Source of the DNA: Megaleporinus macrocephalus
Lineage: Eukaryota; Chordata; Actinopteri; Characiformes; Anostomidae
Assembly: GCA_021613375.1 (NCBI GenBank)
Contig: CM038722.1
Location: 29,254,403-29,318,402, forward strand
Direction: 5' to 3'
Length of the DNA stretch: 64,000 nt
Under the pieces are notes generated by a model, which had not been told where the DNA came from, ran no database searches, and saw only the letters and a program-made list of their open reading frames with translations. Numbering within the stretch: position 1 is the stretch's first letter; each line of letters begins with the position of its first letter. The position numbers and the translations under genes are program-made. Shown here piece after piece: positions 1 to 11,400 of this stretch.

Positions 1-3000
1 ACTGATACATGGGAAACTGTGACATGGGAAAGGGTTTGAACAATTTGCTCTGGCACTGTGAAATCACAAGAAAATGTGACAATACATGCTGCACTGATTT
101 TTTTTTGGCTAACACGTCATCAACTCAACATCTACATATCTAAGTATTGATCTACAAATCATAGTGCTTAATTTCTATTTTATTGACAAGTTTAAGTTTA
201 ATTGTCTGGAGAAAATAATAAAACGTAAAATATAAATGTGCTAAAACGTGTGTATATTGTGTAGATGTATTAACTTTAAACTTTACGTGTAATACTGTGT
301 TCTTTGACCAGGGGCGTAGACAGTAACCTTTTTGTTCATGTTTTGTTCAAAATATTATGAGAATCTTGAACTGCGAACCCAGTATAAACCTTGGATCCAG
401 AGTCAAACAAGATCATGGCCAAAATGTACTGTTACACCCCTACTGGTGATCTTACGTAATCTCAAGAATATCTACAAAATCTATTTAATAGCTTTAATTT
501 ATAAAACCTGGTTTTATTAATTAACAAGGTTAAACAATACTACTTATCTAACTCACCAGTTAGCAATCTGTCAATGCAAAAACTTTAAACATAGCCAAGA
601 CATGTTCATATTGTGAACCATTATCCCCATGTAATGCAAAACCTGTGAAAGTCAGATCTATACTATGTGGGCGTGTAGCTTGGGGAGCAACAGAGAGAGG
701 TCAGCTCGTCTGTGGTCTGCTTTGCTTACTCTGTCCCAACAGTCGTTATTTCAGGTTGGCAATTTGGTCCAACACCCCCATCATCGCCACTAGTTCAGTT
801 TAGGATTTTGCTGTTGGGAATAAAAGAAAATCGGAGAATATCACACTTGGAGAGGGCAAACAAGGTATCCAGCATGCCTCAGAGCATGAAGAAACTAACA
901 ATCCCCCACCCCAAAATTCAAAAGCAATACGAGTCACAAGTGAAGTCATCTGAGCTCCCAAGGAGAATCAGTGGCAATCACTAACTATGTGATCTAACAC
1001 TCTCTAACAAACATCTATAAACAGTATAGTGTCAAAATAGAATTGGAATTTATTTAATTGGCCACATAAACACATTAGATGATGTGTTTATATTTGATGT
1101 TTAGTGCACTGGTGTGTTGATTACCGTTTTAGATTTAGATTATTATGTAATACTGTTTTCTCTTACTTTTGTTCTTGCTACTACAAGCTTTTTCATTGTT
1201 ATCTATTTGAATCCACTGCTATCCAGATGTAAACAAAGAGATTCTTTTTGGATGAAATTCCTTGAATACAGTTTATTTTTTGTGCTTAGACTTATATCAC
1301 CTGAAAACATTGTGTTCACATCACCCTAAAACATTACCTGCAGTCATGTCAGAGTAGAGGGTGTTGTTTTCTGTCCATCTGCAAAGCTACGAATAAACTT
1401 TAAAAAAAAGTCACCCCTGGATTCATCTGTTTGTTTTATTTTTCCACAGATGGTTGTTGTGGAGATACAACTTGAAAACAGTATATTTTATGCATTACTG
1501 AGTGAAACACTACAAACTGATTTATTTTTGTTAGATTTCACCAGTGATTTAAAACCTGTTTTTAAAGGGTTTAATCAACGCTCCTTTAAGGACTTGGTCT
1601 GGTATATTATAAAGAATGAGATAATTCGATGGTTGGCCATGTTTGGTGTCTAAACTTCCTAAATTTTTCAGCTTATTGCCAGAGCTATGATGGTAACATT
1701 GCTAGCCATTGCTTGCCAGCATTAGAAGTAAATAGTCACCCAAATCTTTTCTGTAAATACATCCCAAAACTTCTCTCAAACCACTCAGACTGCATCCAGG
1801 TCAACCAATGTGATTAAGAACATAGTATGACTTACTGTGAACTATTACAATGAACAAAACTTCTCATACTGGCCAGCAAACAGGTGTAAGTAAAAAGTGG
1901 TGTAAATTAGATTTTTCATCATAGCATTTCTTTTAAAGTACAAAACTTATTTACAGTCTAAAAGGCCTCAATAAGATAAGAGCCTCTTATGTATTTAGGA
2001 TGAGCATTTTATGTAAGCAAAAAAAAAAATGCAGTCCAGATTAAATCTAATAATGTATAGCTAAAAATGTCCAGCTTTGTTACCAAGTGAAGCATACTTG
2101 ATGTGATTTATCATGTCAGAAAAAGATTTAATAACACATTTTGGAACAGCTAAAGACAAAATAGGCTTAGCTAAATTTAGTCAAGGATAAAAATGATCTA
2201 ATGGCATTTTGTTTGTTCAGGAGTGACACCTACTGGGGTTTTCTAGTATTTGCCATTCTAGTTCTCTACAGTGCTGTTCAATCACTTCTGCCAGCTATAA
2301 TTTCTGAATTCCAACTTGTATTACTATTTTACTTAAAAATAATGTAATGCTACAAGCTATATTCTCGGATCAAAATGTTTTGTACATTTTCACCTGAATG
2401 GTACATTAATTGAACTCTTTCTGGTGTACTGCAAGTGTACATACACTACCATTCAGTTTTGAATCACTGCCATTTACCCCTGCATATACCAAGACTATGT
2501 GTTTGTTCTCACACTCTTCCTAAACACTGTGAGAACTCAGCAGTAACTCAGGTGGATTATATTCATGAGTTGTGCTTTACATTCATAGTAATAAGAGCGT
2601 GCATCTTCACCAACAGAAATGAATTACCATTTTATATGAATGCTGCATTAAAAAAAAAGATGCAAAAGAAGAAAATCCTTTTGAAAATCCCAGAGAAACA
2701 GACCACATGGATCCACATTCAATTCTCTGTTGTATATACGGAGTGACAGAGACTACATGTAGTTTACAGTGGGCCAGCAGATGTCCTGCAGTAGCTCTCT
2801 CAAGTTGTATCTGCAAGGAGAAAAGGAACCATGTTATTAATGTAACAATACACAATAAACTGCTAAGAAATTAGGTCCAATTTTATTAATCTATCAGCCC
2901 ATGCCCTCTTTCTTAAAGCAGAGCTCAAACCATACTCTACTTTCTGTTCATTTTGTCTCTTAACCAGAAAAAAGCGGTAATGTTTTTACTCAAAAAAAAT

Positions 3001-5674
3001 GTTACCTAAAAACAATTTAAAGTGAGGTTCTGCACATCTTTAGGGCCAAAATGCCAGCTCACAACCATTGTTCAAGGGTTCTTTAGTGAAATCATTTGGT
3101 TATACATAGAACCACGAGAAGTCACAGAACATTTGTATGTGAATTTGTAAGTTTTCAGTTTTTCTCACTTTTTTGATTAGCTTATTGGTGTACAGCAACC
3201 TGTCTTGTGCTGGCAAACCATTAAAATAACACATGACATGCTTTTTTAAAAGCATTTTTGTTTTTGTTATTTTATTTAGAAGTATTTGGCTCAAAACAAC
3301 TGATAAAACTCTGATTATTTTTTTTTTTTTTGCTGTGTGTGATGTAAACATGCAACTATTAAAGCTAACAACAAAGCAAACTAATTGCTAACAGCTTAAA
3401 TAATTGCAATTAGCTAAACAAAATGTGTCCCGGTGATTTTGTAACAATAATCTTGACAGGCCTACAGCTGGACACTGTCAACTATATTTAAACTATTCCA
3501 AATAATGAACTGAGCTAAAGGAAACAAGACAACTGGGACAGAATATTGTAGAAACAACTAAAAGTCACACGACAGCATTGTCAAAATGGTTGTTGGCATT
3601 ACCTAGAATAGTATACCCAATTTTTTTAAATATGTGCTCCTAGTGTTACATCTGTGCTTCTGAACACCAAGCTCTATTCTTTAACACTATCTGAAAACTA
3701 AAAGTTTATTTTGCAAATCAAGGATGTAGAACTGCAATTGCAAAGCAAAGAGAAAAAACTGATGTTAACTGCATTAAATGTGCCATACATTTTAAAAAAT
3801 GCATTTACATTCTCACTGTTGCAACCATGGAATGAATTTATTCAGTAATTAAAACGGTTCTCTGATGTTCTACACATTGTCTGACACTCCTCTGGTTTAA
3901 AATGACCAGAGATTCTACACATTTATTTATATGGTATGGCCCTAGAATGAAAGAGATGGTTTCTCTTGTTTGGGGACATCATTCTGGGTGAAGTAGAGAC
4001 TGTTGGGTAATATAGGTGGATTTAGGAATCAGCTTGTTTAGGAATCATCCTTGTTTTGTAAAGGCAAGATTTGTATTTGAAGGAGGAACAACAGTGTTTG
4101 GTTTACGGTATGTCAGTTCTACATGCTGAACACTTATTATTCAAGTATGATAGTTTAAATATAGTTTTACATTACATTTTACAGTACTACACATAATACA
4201 TGTATAAGTCACAAATCTTCTATGTAGAATATCAGAGAACAGCTTAGAATGCACCCATTTAGTATTTTGTGGACCCCAATATGTTGGCTGGATATATTAG
4301 GCTGTGTAACCTGTGAAATACAAAATATCATTCAACATTCCAATATGCATTTGATTAATCAGATTAATTAATTTATTGAATTAAATGTAACTTAGCTATT
4401 CTGGTTGATGCAACAGGGCTGATCAGGTGGTCAGTCCAATGAAACAGTCTGTGCACAGGCCACAGAGATCAAATGGGGAGCTGACGTCTCATAGTTCAGC
4501 TGTGTGGCATGATTCTGTAAGGTCATAAGCACTGCTGGATAACCTGTCAAGAGTTTTTTAGCTGATGATCATTTACCATATAAACAATCAAAATAATTTA
4601 ATTGTTTTTTTCATTTAATGCATGCGACTATTAAATTACACATCTAAAATAACTAAAATTTATAATAAAACTCACAGAAGAGGCTCTTAAGTCACTCTTT
4701 GTCATCTGGAAACAGGAAGCAGCCACTCGGCTGTCAGGAAATGGCACGTGCGGGCATGTATGCCTCAGTGAAAGGCACCTGCAGTTGTTAACTTTTAATG
4801 AGTGGCATATGCAGAAACAGCAAGCAGCCACTTCATGATGCCAACAAGGGAGTGAACACCAAATACACTTTAACATTATAAGATAAACTAACTTGCTTCA
4901 TAACTTACTCATTTTACAAAATAAATGGATTTGTGAAGCAAAACCACTTACATGCTGTTGCTGTTAAATCTTTTTGTCTACCGAGATAGACTGTAGTTAT
5001 AACCGATAAAATACATATCAACCTGTGTTACTTAACATATAATGCATCAGATTATTATTGATTGGAAGAAATGAGGCTGACTTTTGAAAATGTGCATATC
5101 ATTAGCACAGCATAGTAACTCTGTTTCCAGTGCTTTATTGTCTTTTACTGTTAATTCATTCATTGTACTATCAAAATATCCTAATTAACATTTTAATGCT
5201 GGAAACATTTTCAAACAAGGGCATTCATCAGCTTCTTTTTTTTAATTTTCTAGTTCCACCTTAAATGGTGCCTGACTGACTCAGTAACCTGAGGGGCTAG
5301 ACTGTAACTGCAGCGCTATTTGAGGCTGAACTACAAAATTCAAACAAGTTGGCAATTTTGTTAGTATGTTAAATTTCTGCTGAACATTAGACGCGACTAT
5401 TGGTTTGTTATAGGAATACGTTTATCTTACAAAAAAAAGACGTAGCAGCACATTTGAGAAGCAAACCGAGTTGAAGTTATCAGCGTTTGTTTGGCTCGGT
5501 AGCTAGCTAACATTGGCTAACTAGCACTGCTAGCTGAACTGATTGTCTAAAGAGCTAATGTAAGGATGTAGAATCATAAAACACAAATACATCACCAGCA
5601 TATCCAACATAAACTAATCAAAACCTGTACAAAAACACATTTCAGTTGAATAAACTTCCTTAAGTGTAACCTAC
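1..5674. other. AT-rich DNA without a supported gene
   Basis: Only short open frames with no recognisable domains. A moderately GC-richer patch lies at about 4,690-4,870. If a minus-strand gene starts at the 5.7-kb island, its exons should lie here; apart from the weak candidate near 2.8 kb I see none. Confidence 0.5.
2753..2810 (-). other. Possible terminal coding exon, unidentified
   Basis: Behind a strong polypyrimidine tract and acceptor (TTTTCTCCTTGCAG) the minus strand reads YNLRELLQDICWPTVNYM and stops. Another frame is also open (IQLERATAGHLLAHCKL). I could not connect it in phase to the island at 5.7 kb, and I do not recognise either peptide. Confidence 0.18.
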
Positions 5675-5960
5675 CATTGCTGAGTTGAAGCTCTGCTGCG
5701 GGTGTCCGTTGGTGGGTCCTCGCGCTGAGCTTGAAGTAGTGCCGGTGCTGTATTCCTCCGCGGCTCTGGACAGCTGTTATGTGTTCCTTCGTGGCTTTGG
5801 ACCGTATAACGACTCTAAACTACATATAGAATCGGACTCCGCTCTGAAATTATACTCAAGATGTGATATGAGTGGATTTATCATCAGTAAAACGGATCTA
5901 TATCAGACTTTAGAGTCGTGCCGGAGGAAACCCGGATCCGGAACGGAGTAGTTTGCTATC
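5675..5960 (-). other. Possible first exon of an unidentified minus-strand gene
   Basis: A GC/CpG-enriched island in AT-rich flanks. On the minus strand it ends CAGCAATG|GTAGGT, a good donor directly after an ATG in fair Kozak context (ATG at 5675-5677), the arrangement of a leader exon whose start codon closes the exon. The preceding codons are open back to a TAA but lack another ATG. No protein family is recognised. A plus-strand reading frame across the same bases (5685-5951) has no recognisable similarity and is probably chance. Confidence 0.25.
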
Positions 5961-6329
5961 CAGGAGAAAAATGTATTTACTTGAATTATAATGTGTGCTT
6001 GTTGCTATTTATAATGTGTGCTTTGTTGCTATAACAATTTATTAGGCTTCTTTCATGTGTTGAAGCCTACGAATAAACTAAGTCTTGCCCTAATCTGACA
6101 CCCCCGGTTCTTAAATAGATTAGTTAGTTCACGTGAGCTAACGTCATTTTGGTGAGGCTGTTTTGACTCACACATACTACGTTCAAAAATGATATAAATA
6201 CGACATCTCAGGGGCGTACCTGTGCTGTCTGGGATATACGGTCACTGATAATTGTTTATTGTGATCCAAATCATAAAAGTTCTGCGGTTCAGGACGAATA
6301 GAAAGCGTTTCCGTTGAGCACTCCCTAGC

Positions 6330-6560
6330 ATTTCCATTCTTAGAGTCGTTAGCCAGGAATCGACTCCAACTGCCAGACGTCCCAGGAGTCGAAGAGTCGA
6401 TTTCATCGATTCCAGCGGAAGGAGTCGAGAGTCGGAGTCCACTCGAAAAAAACTGTACTCGTGCACCACTAATACGTTTAAAGAGAAAATTCCGCCGTTC
6501 AAGAGAAACAATCAGCAACAATGGAATCGAAGAATCGACTCTTATAGAATCAACTCCCGC
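6330..6560. repeat. Decayed repeat built of GAGTCGATTCC-like motifs
   Basis: Repeated variants of GAATCGACTC / GAGTCGATTTC in both orientations, a pattern seen in non-autonomous hAT-type fish repeats. Two overlapping minus-strand frames here (6183-6563) are by-products of the repeat. Confidence 0.5.
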
Positions 6561-6797
6561 CATGTCGAGTGTTTCTCATTAATCTCTCTGCTACTTATGT
6601 TGGTGACATATTATTTGAATAATTAATTGTTGATTGATTGATGGTTCTGATTTGCAGTTGGCCTCCATGATCATTTCCGTGGTGCTGTTTGTACGACTCG
6701 GCGTTGTTCTTCACTGAGGCAGTAACCCTGCATACACCCATTCACAGCCACTCATTAATAAAACTCTTGAGCACAAAGAAATAGCTGGATATTTATA

Positions 6798-6803
6798 TTT
6801 ATT
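6798..6803 (-). terminator. Candidate polyadenylation signal for best2
   Basis: TTTATT on the plus strand, i.e. AATAAA on the minus, about 840 bases past the best2 stop and beyond the Tc1 relic. Chosen by position only. Confidence 0.3.
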
Positions 6804-7169
6804 AAACATCAGTTATAGTCACATCTTCATAAGATATCAGTGCAGTTACTCCTTCTTGACTGGTTCTCCTAATAAAGTACACATATAAAAATGGGAATTT
6901 CCATTGAGCGTGTGTGACGTCAATGTCTCGTCACTGTAAATACTGTAAAATACTGTAATTGTAGCAATAAATGTACAAATATATATGTGTGATTTAGTTT
7001 TAAAATATACATGTGTTTCTCATTTTCTACAAAAACTAAGTAGAACACTTCTCCTGTCAGCAGTTCTTTTTGATGGAAAAATACTAATTGATTAAAATAT
7101 AATTGAATAATTAATAATTTGCTCATAAACACTGTCTCTATTGTAACACACCAACATAATCTCATAAAG

Positions 7170-7630
7170 ATCTTACTGTACATGTCCAAAAGTATCCAGA
7201 CACTCCTTATAATAAGTGAATTCAACTACTTTTAGGTGCACCTATAGCTGATACAGGTGTTCAAATTCACACTCACAGTATAATTTTAACAGGTAAGCAA
7301 CTAAATAGACCGAATAGAATGTGAATGTCCAGCCACACATGAGACTAAGATGACCATGCCCATCAGCTAGAGGACTATAAAGCCCCCCAGCTTTGGGATG
7401 TGGAGCCGTGGAACTGTGTTCTCTGAAGTGATGGAACTCCAACCAGCACCTTTGGGATGAGGTGCAGTGATCCAGAATCCATCATCAGTACCTGACCTCA
7501 CCTGACCAATGGTATTGTGGCTGAACACAACCAAATCATCACAGCAATTTTCCAGAATCTACTGTAAAGCCTTCATAGACAATGCCCTTGATTTCAGAAG
7601 TTGTCCACAAACTTTTGCACATCCACAAGA
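7170..7630. mobile_element. Tc1-like DNA transposon relic downstream of best2
   Basis: Left end GTCCAAAAGTATCCAGACAC and right end near ACAAACTTTTGCACATCC are the terminal repeats of a common fish Tc1-like family. In between are scraps typical of it: TATAAAGCCCCCCAGC, ACTGTGTTCTCTGAAGTGAT and CACCTTTGGGATGA (the HLWDE part of the transposase). The bulk of the transposase is deleted. It ends about 20 bases from the best2 stop codon. Confidence 0.8.
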
Positions 7631-7641
7631 ACACAAGAACA

Positions 7642-8410
7642 TCAAAGGTTGTTTAGTTTCTCCTCATTCTTGGTAGACGAACTGATGACCTCTGAGCCCA
7701 TGCTGACACTCCGTAGACGCTGTGTATGTTCTTCAGGTGATGATTTTAATTCCCTCTTCTCAGGGAATGATGGGATATCAAAATCAGGAACTGCCAGGAG
7801 CGACATACCTGATGGCGCTTTGTTATTGGTCATGGGGGCCAGGACCCTGGACTGGTCTCCAATTGGCTGGAAGGAGAAGAAGTCTGGTATGGAACGGATG
7901 GTGGGTGCCGGAGGCTTTAACATACCCAGATTAAAAGCACTTGAGTGGGTAGCTTTCGGTCTCTCACGCGGTCTTTCTCGGTTGTGGCCGGGAGGTTCTT
8001 TGAGGAAAGGTGCTGGTATCTTCGGCACTGGCACTAGCTTCTCCTCCTTTTCATTTTTGAAAGGCAGCGCGGGCAGTGCGGGGTTGATTCCTCCACAACT
8101 GCAGATGGTGCTCTGGGTGTCCTGTCCCAATCCAGATGGCAGTGATCCACCTGCACCCCCACTCCGGCCTACACAGCGCTCCCCCTCCCCCTCGCCATCT
8201 GAGTAGGAGGGGTCAGGGCTTACAGAATGAGTCAATCGCTGCAACTGGGCAGATGTCCTGCGGAAGGCTCCGCCCACAAATCCGGTAGGAGAGGGGGCGG
8301 AGCTTAAGAGGCGGTTGAAAAGGGCAAGGTTGTGATTCCGGGTTACAGATTCTTCCAGATTCTCAGCAATCTCCTCCAGAGGCTGGAAGTGCATCTCCTC
8401 TTTGGGGATT
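7642..8410 (-). CDS. best2: best2 last coding exon, cytosolic tail (residues 368-623)
   Basis: Begins [20 protein letters not shown], matching the conserved MxF(Q/L)PL motif downstream of the belt. It then runs into a low-complexity tail rich in Ser, Pro and Gly ([28 protein letters not shown]) and stops with TGA at 7642-7644. The tail is poorly conserved in the family. A decayed Tc1-like transposon starts about 20 bases past the stop, so the 3' UTR is probably partly transposon-derived; an AATAAA hexamer (minus) is at 6798-6803. Confidence 0.9.
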
Positions 8411-11400
8411 CTGAATTTGGAAAGTGGGAAAATAGCATGTTCATGTTTCATGTTTATTGTTTATTGTTTATTTCTTGAGATCATAAAATCATTAAAATCT
8501 GACACAGTGTTTCAGCTGAAACCGATTATGTGTTACATCTGTATTTTGTTGTACTGTTTTTTTAAAGAAACAATTGGTAACATAACAGAACTGTCGAATG
8601 CGTATTACACAAATACGGATCAACATACTACCAGTAAGCTGTGGTGTCCAAGGAAACGCCCAGTTCCTCCTCATCAGTTTTACTATTAACAGCTGTTTAT
8701 TTACCATCTAGAAGAAAAGTTGTGAGTTTAGCATCAAACTTTGTCCATTCACTTACTAAAAGGGTGTCTAGAGGTGGAAAGCAGCACCAGTAGTAACTTT
8801 TGTTTCACTTTTATTAATATCACTTCTTTTGTCTTTACTCTTCCTTTCATTGGCTGTCTGTCCTTAAATAATTCAACTTGAAGAAGCACCTTCAGCATGA
8901 TTAATAAGAGGTTGGAATACACTGTCAGGGCAGCAGTGCTACTTCCTTATCCTCTCATGTTGGACTGATTCTACTCAATGCTACAGTGACTCACTATCAC
9001 CCCTTCCGGTACAAAGTGGTGTTACGAGCCGGGGCTAGCTAGTTAGCATGCTTCAGTAGATATCTATGCAACATGATACATAGACGTCTTTGACATACTT
9101 ATATTTTAAATGCTGTTGATAATGAGTTAATTAATATAAATTAAGGTTTCTCCATATTTATTAAGAAAATGTTAACATATTAAAAATAAGTATTTTATTA
9201 AATTGTTTTATTAATTATGTTGTTAAAATTATTGTATTATTAAATACATGTAGGGCATTCTTATTTCACAGTAGTCGCTAAAAACATATTTTATCAGATT
9301 TATCACAGTTTTACGACAATCAGTGTTACATATAAACACTCAATAGACACGTAGATTTACTGGTGGTTTTGCATGGTAAATAAAATGGCTTCATTAAAGT
9401 CAGTAAGATTCTCTGAAATGAACCACCTCAAATCTAATGACATTGGATGACTTTGTTTATATCTCAACAGAAAAACATTTGCCTTTAAGTCACAGCTTTC
9501 AGGTCAATTTTTATCATTCATTAGCATCTATTAATAATTGATTATAAGAATTCTTAACATGATCTATTTCATTTTTGTAGAAGTGCTGTTTTAAAAGTTT
9601 TTCACTGATTATTACGTCAGAGGTCTGGAGTTCGTCCATCATCATAAATACTAATTTATTGCAAAAGAACACAATGTTTTATGGATTTCCGTGGATGTTA
9701 AATGAAAAGCTACAGTCAATAAACCTGTTTGTAGTTTGTAAAATGGTCACAGCAGTTTTCTGCCAATTTGCTGGAGACTCACGCCATGTCGAAGGTGGAG
9801 CCCTGGAAGGAGGGTTTGCGGAGGACGAAGAGCGTAGCTGCGGTGTAAGGCGGTCGAGGGTTTGAGTCGTTCCAGTAGCGATCACGCTCCATCATGGGCA
9901 GATCTCCATACATCTCATCTACAGCCATCATAGACACCTGTGAAATACAACACACACAAACACATACACACATGATTATAGAGAAAGCTATTACTTGAAC
10001 TGGTTACTGGGTCCCTGATGCCTCAGACATGTTTAGCCAAGGTTTTGGACTATATTGTTTTTGTTTGTTTGTTTGTTTTTATACATTCACTGTGTGGAAG
10101 GAAGTACACAGTATGTCCTAAAGTTTGTAGACACCTGCTCATCAGACTCTTCATCTGGGTATTAATAGGAAGCTTTTCACCCCTTTTCTGCAGTAACAGC
10201 CTCTACTTGTCCAGGAAGGCTGTAGACCAGGTGTTGGAATATTACTGTGAGGATTTGCTTGTATGCAGCTACAAGAGCACAAGTAAGGTCAGGTACTGAT
10301 GTAATAAGATCAATTCTAAATTACTACAAATCACGCAACTTGACATACATTTTTGTGAATCATTATTAAAGTTACACATAAAAGCACATGTGACACACGT
10401 GTCAGTTCACTAGGGTTAGAATAAAAGTTGTATCTGTGTGTTACGACCCCTGGTCGTTATAGCCATTTTTTTAAAGTCTGTTGTGTATTGTGTATTTAAG
10501 TGCATTGTGTGCAGGTCCATGATTGACCACTAGAGGTCGTCTTCATAAATAAAAGATGTCAAGTGGCCATTTTGGGGAGACGTTCAGGGTTCTCTGCTTT
10601 GACCTGACCTGGAACAACTCCTGCCCAGACCAGCCCGGCACTTCCACCACATCTTTCCATTTAGCTACAGCTTTGTTAGATTCCATAAGATCTCTGTGGG
10701 ACGTAGGGGGCGGGTGCCTTTTGTTTATCTACCCTTTTCTCCTGTTTTGTGGTAGGGAGTTAGGGGTAGTTAGGGGAGTTAGGGGTAGTTTGGTGTATTT
10801 CTGTTTGCTTTGTTTTTAGTTTAGTTAGTTTTCATTCTCCAGTTGTTTTGTTTGTTATTATGGTGTTTGCCCGTCCCTGAAGACACTGTCCCATCCATCA
10901 CTCATTTGTGGACCATAAACTTGCATTTTTCTGGTTTGAACAGTGTCCGGTATTTGGTCTGGCAGAGGTCAGGGGAGAGAACCCACTCTCAATTTCTGTT
11001 ACGGCCCCTAGACCAGGTCGTAACATGTTATACAGTCCTTGTGTAAGAGTCTATTTCAGACTCTTGGAATTTTGGAGAGTCTGAAATAGAACTGAATAAG
11101 AGACTAATTAAAAGTGTATTTTAGTGATTTAGTGACATAGAATGAATGACTGAATGAACGAATGAGTGAATGAATGAATAAATGAATAAATGAATGAGTG
11201 AATGAATGAATAAATGAATAAGTAAATGAATGATTAAATGAACGAGTAAATGAATGAATGGTCACCTGGAAGTTCCTGTCTATGAGCCAGTTGGTCTCAA
11301 AGTCATCATCATCCTCACCAAATGGGTTAATGAGTTGTTCTGCCACCTATTTACAAAGATTAATCCATAAGTTAACAACAAAAACAACAGTTAAATCATA

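Noticed and set aside
6183..6563. 126-codon minus-strand frame
   Set aside because: Consists of the GAGTCGATTCC-type repeat; no similarity to known proteins that I recognise.
10735..10800. TTAGGGG-like repeats as an interstitial telomere
   Set aside because: Spacing is irregular (GTTAGGGGTA / GTTAGGGGA) and not TTAGGG units; only three or four occurrences.
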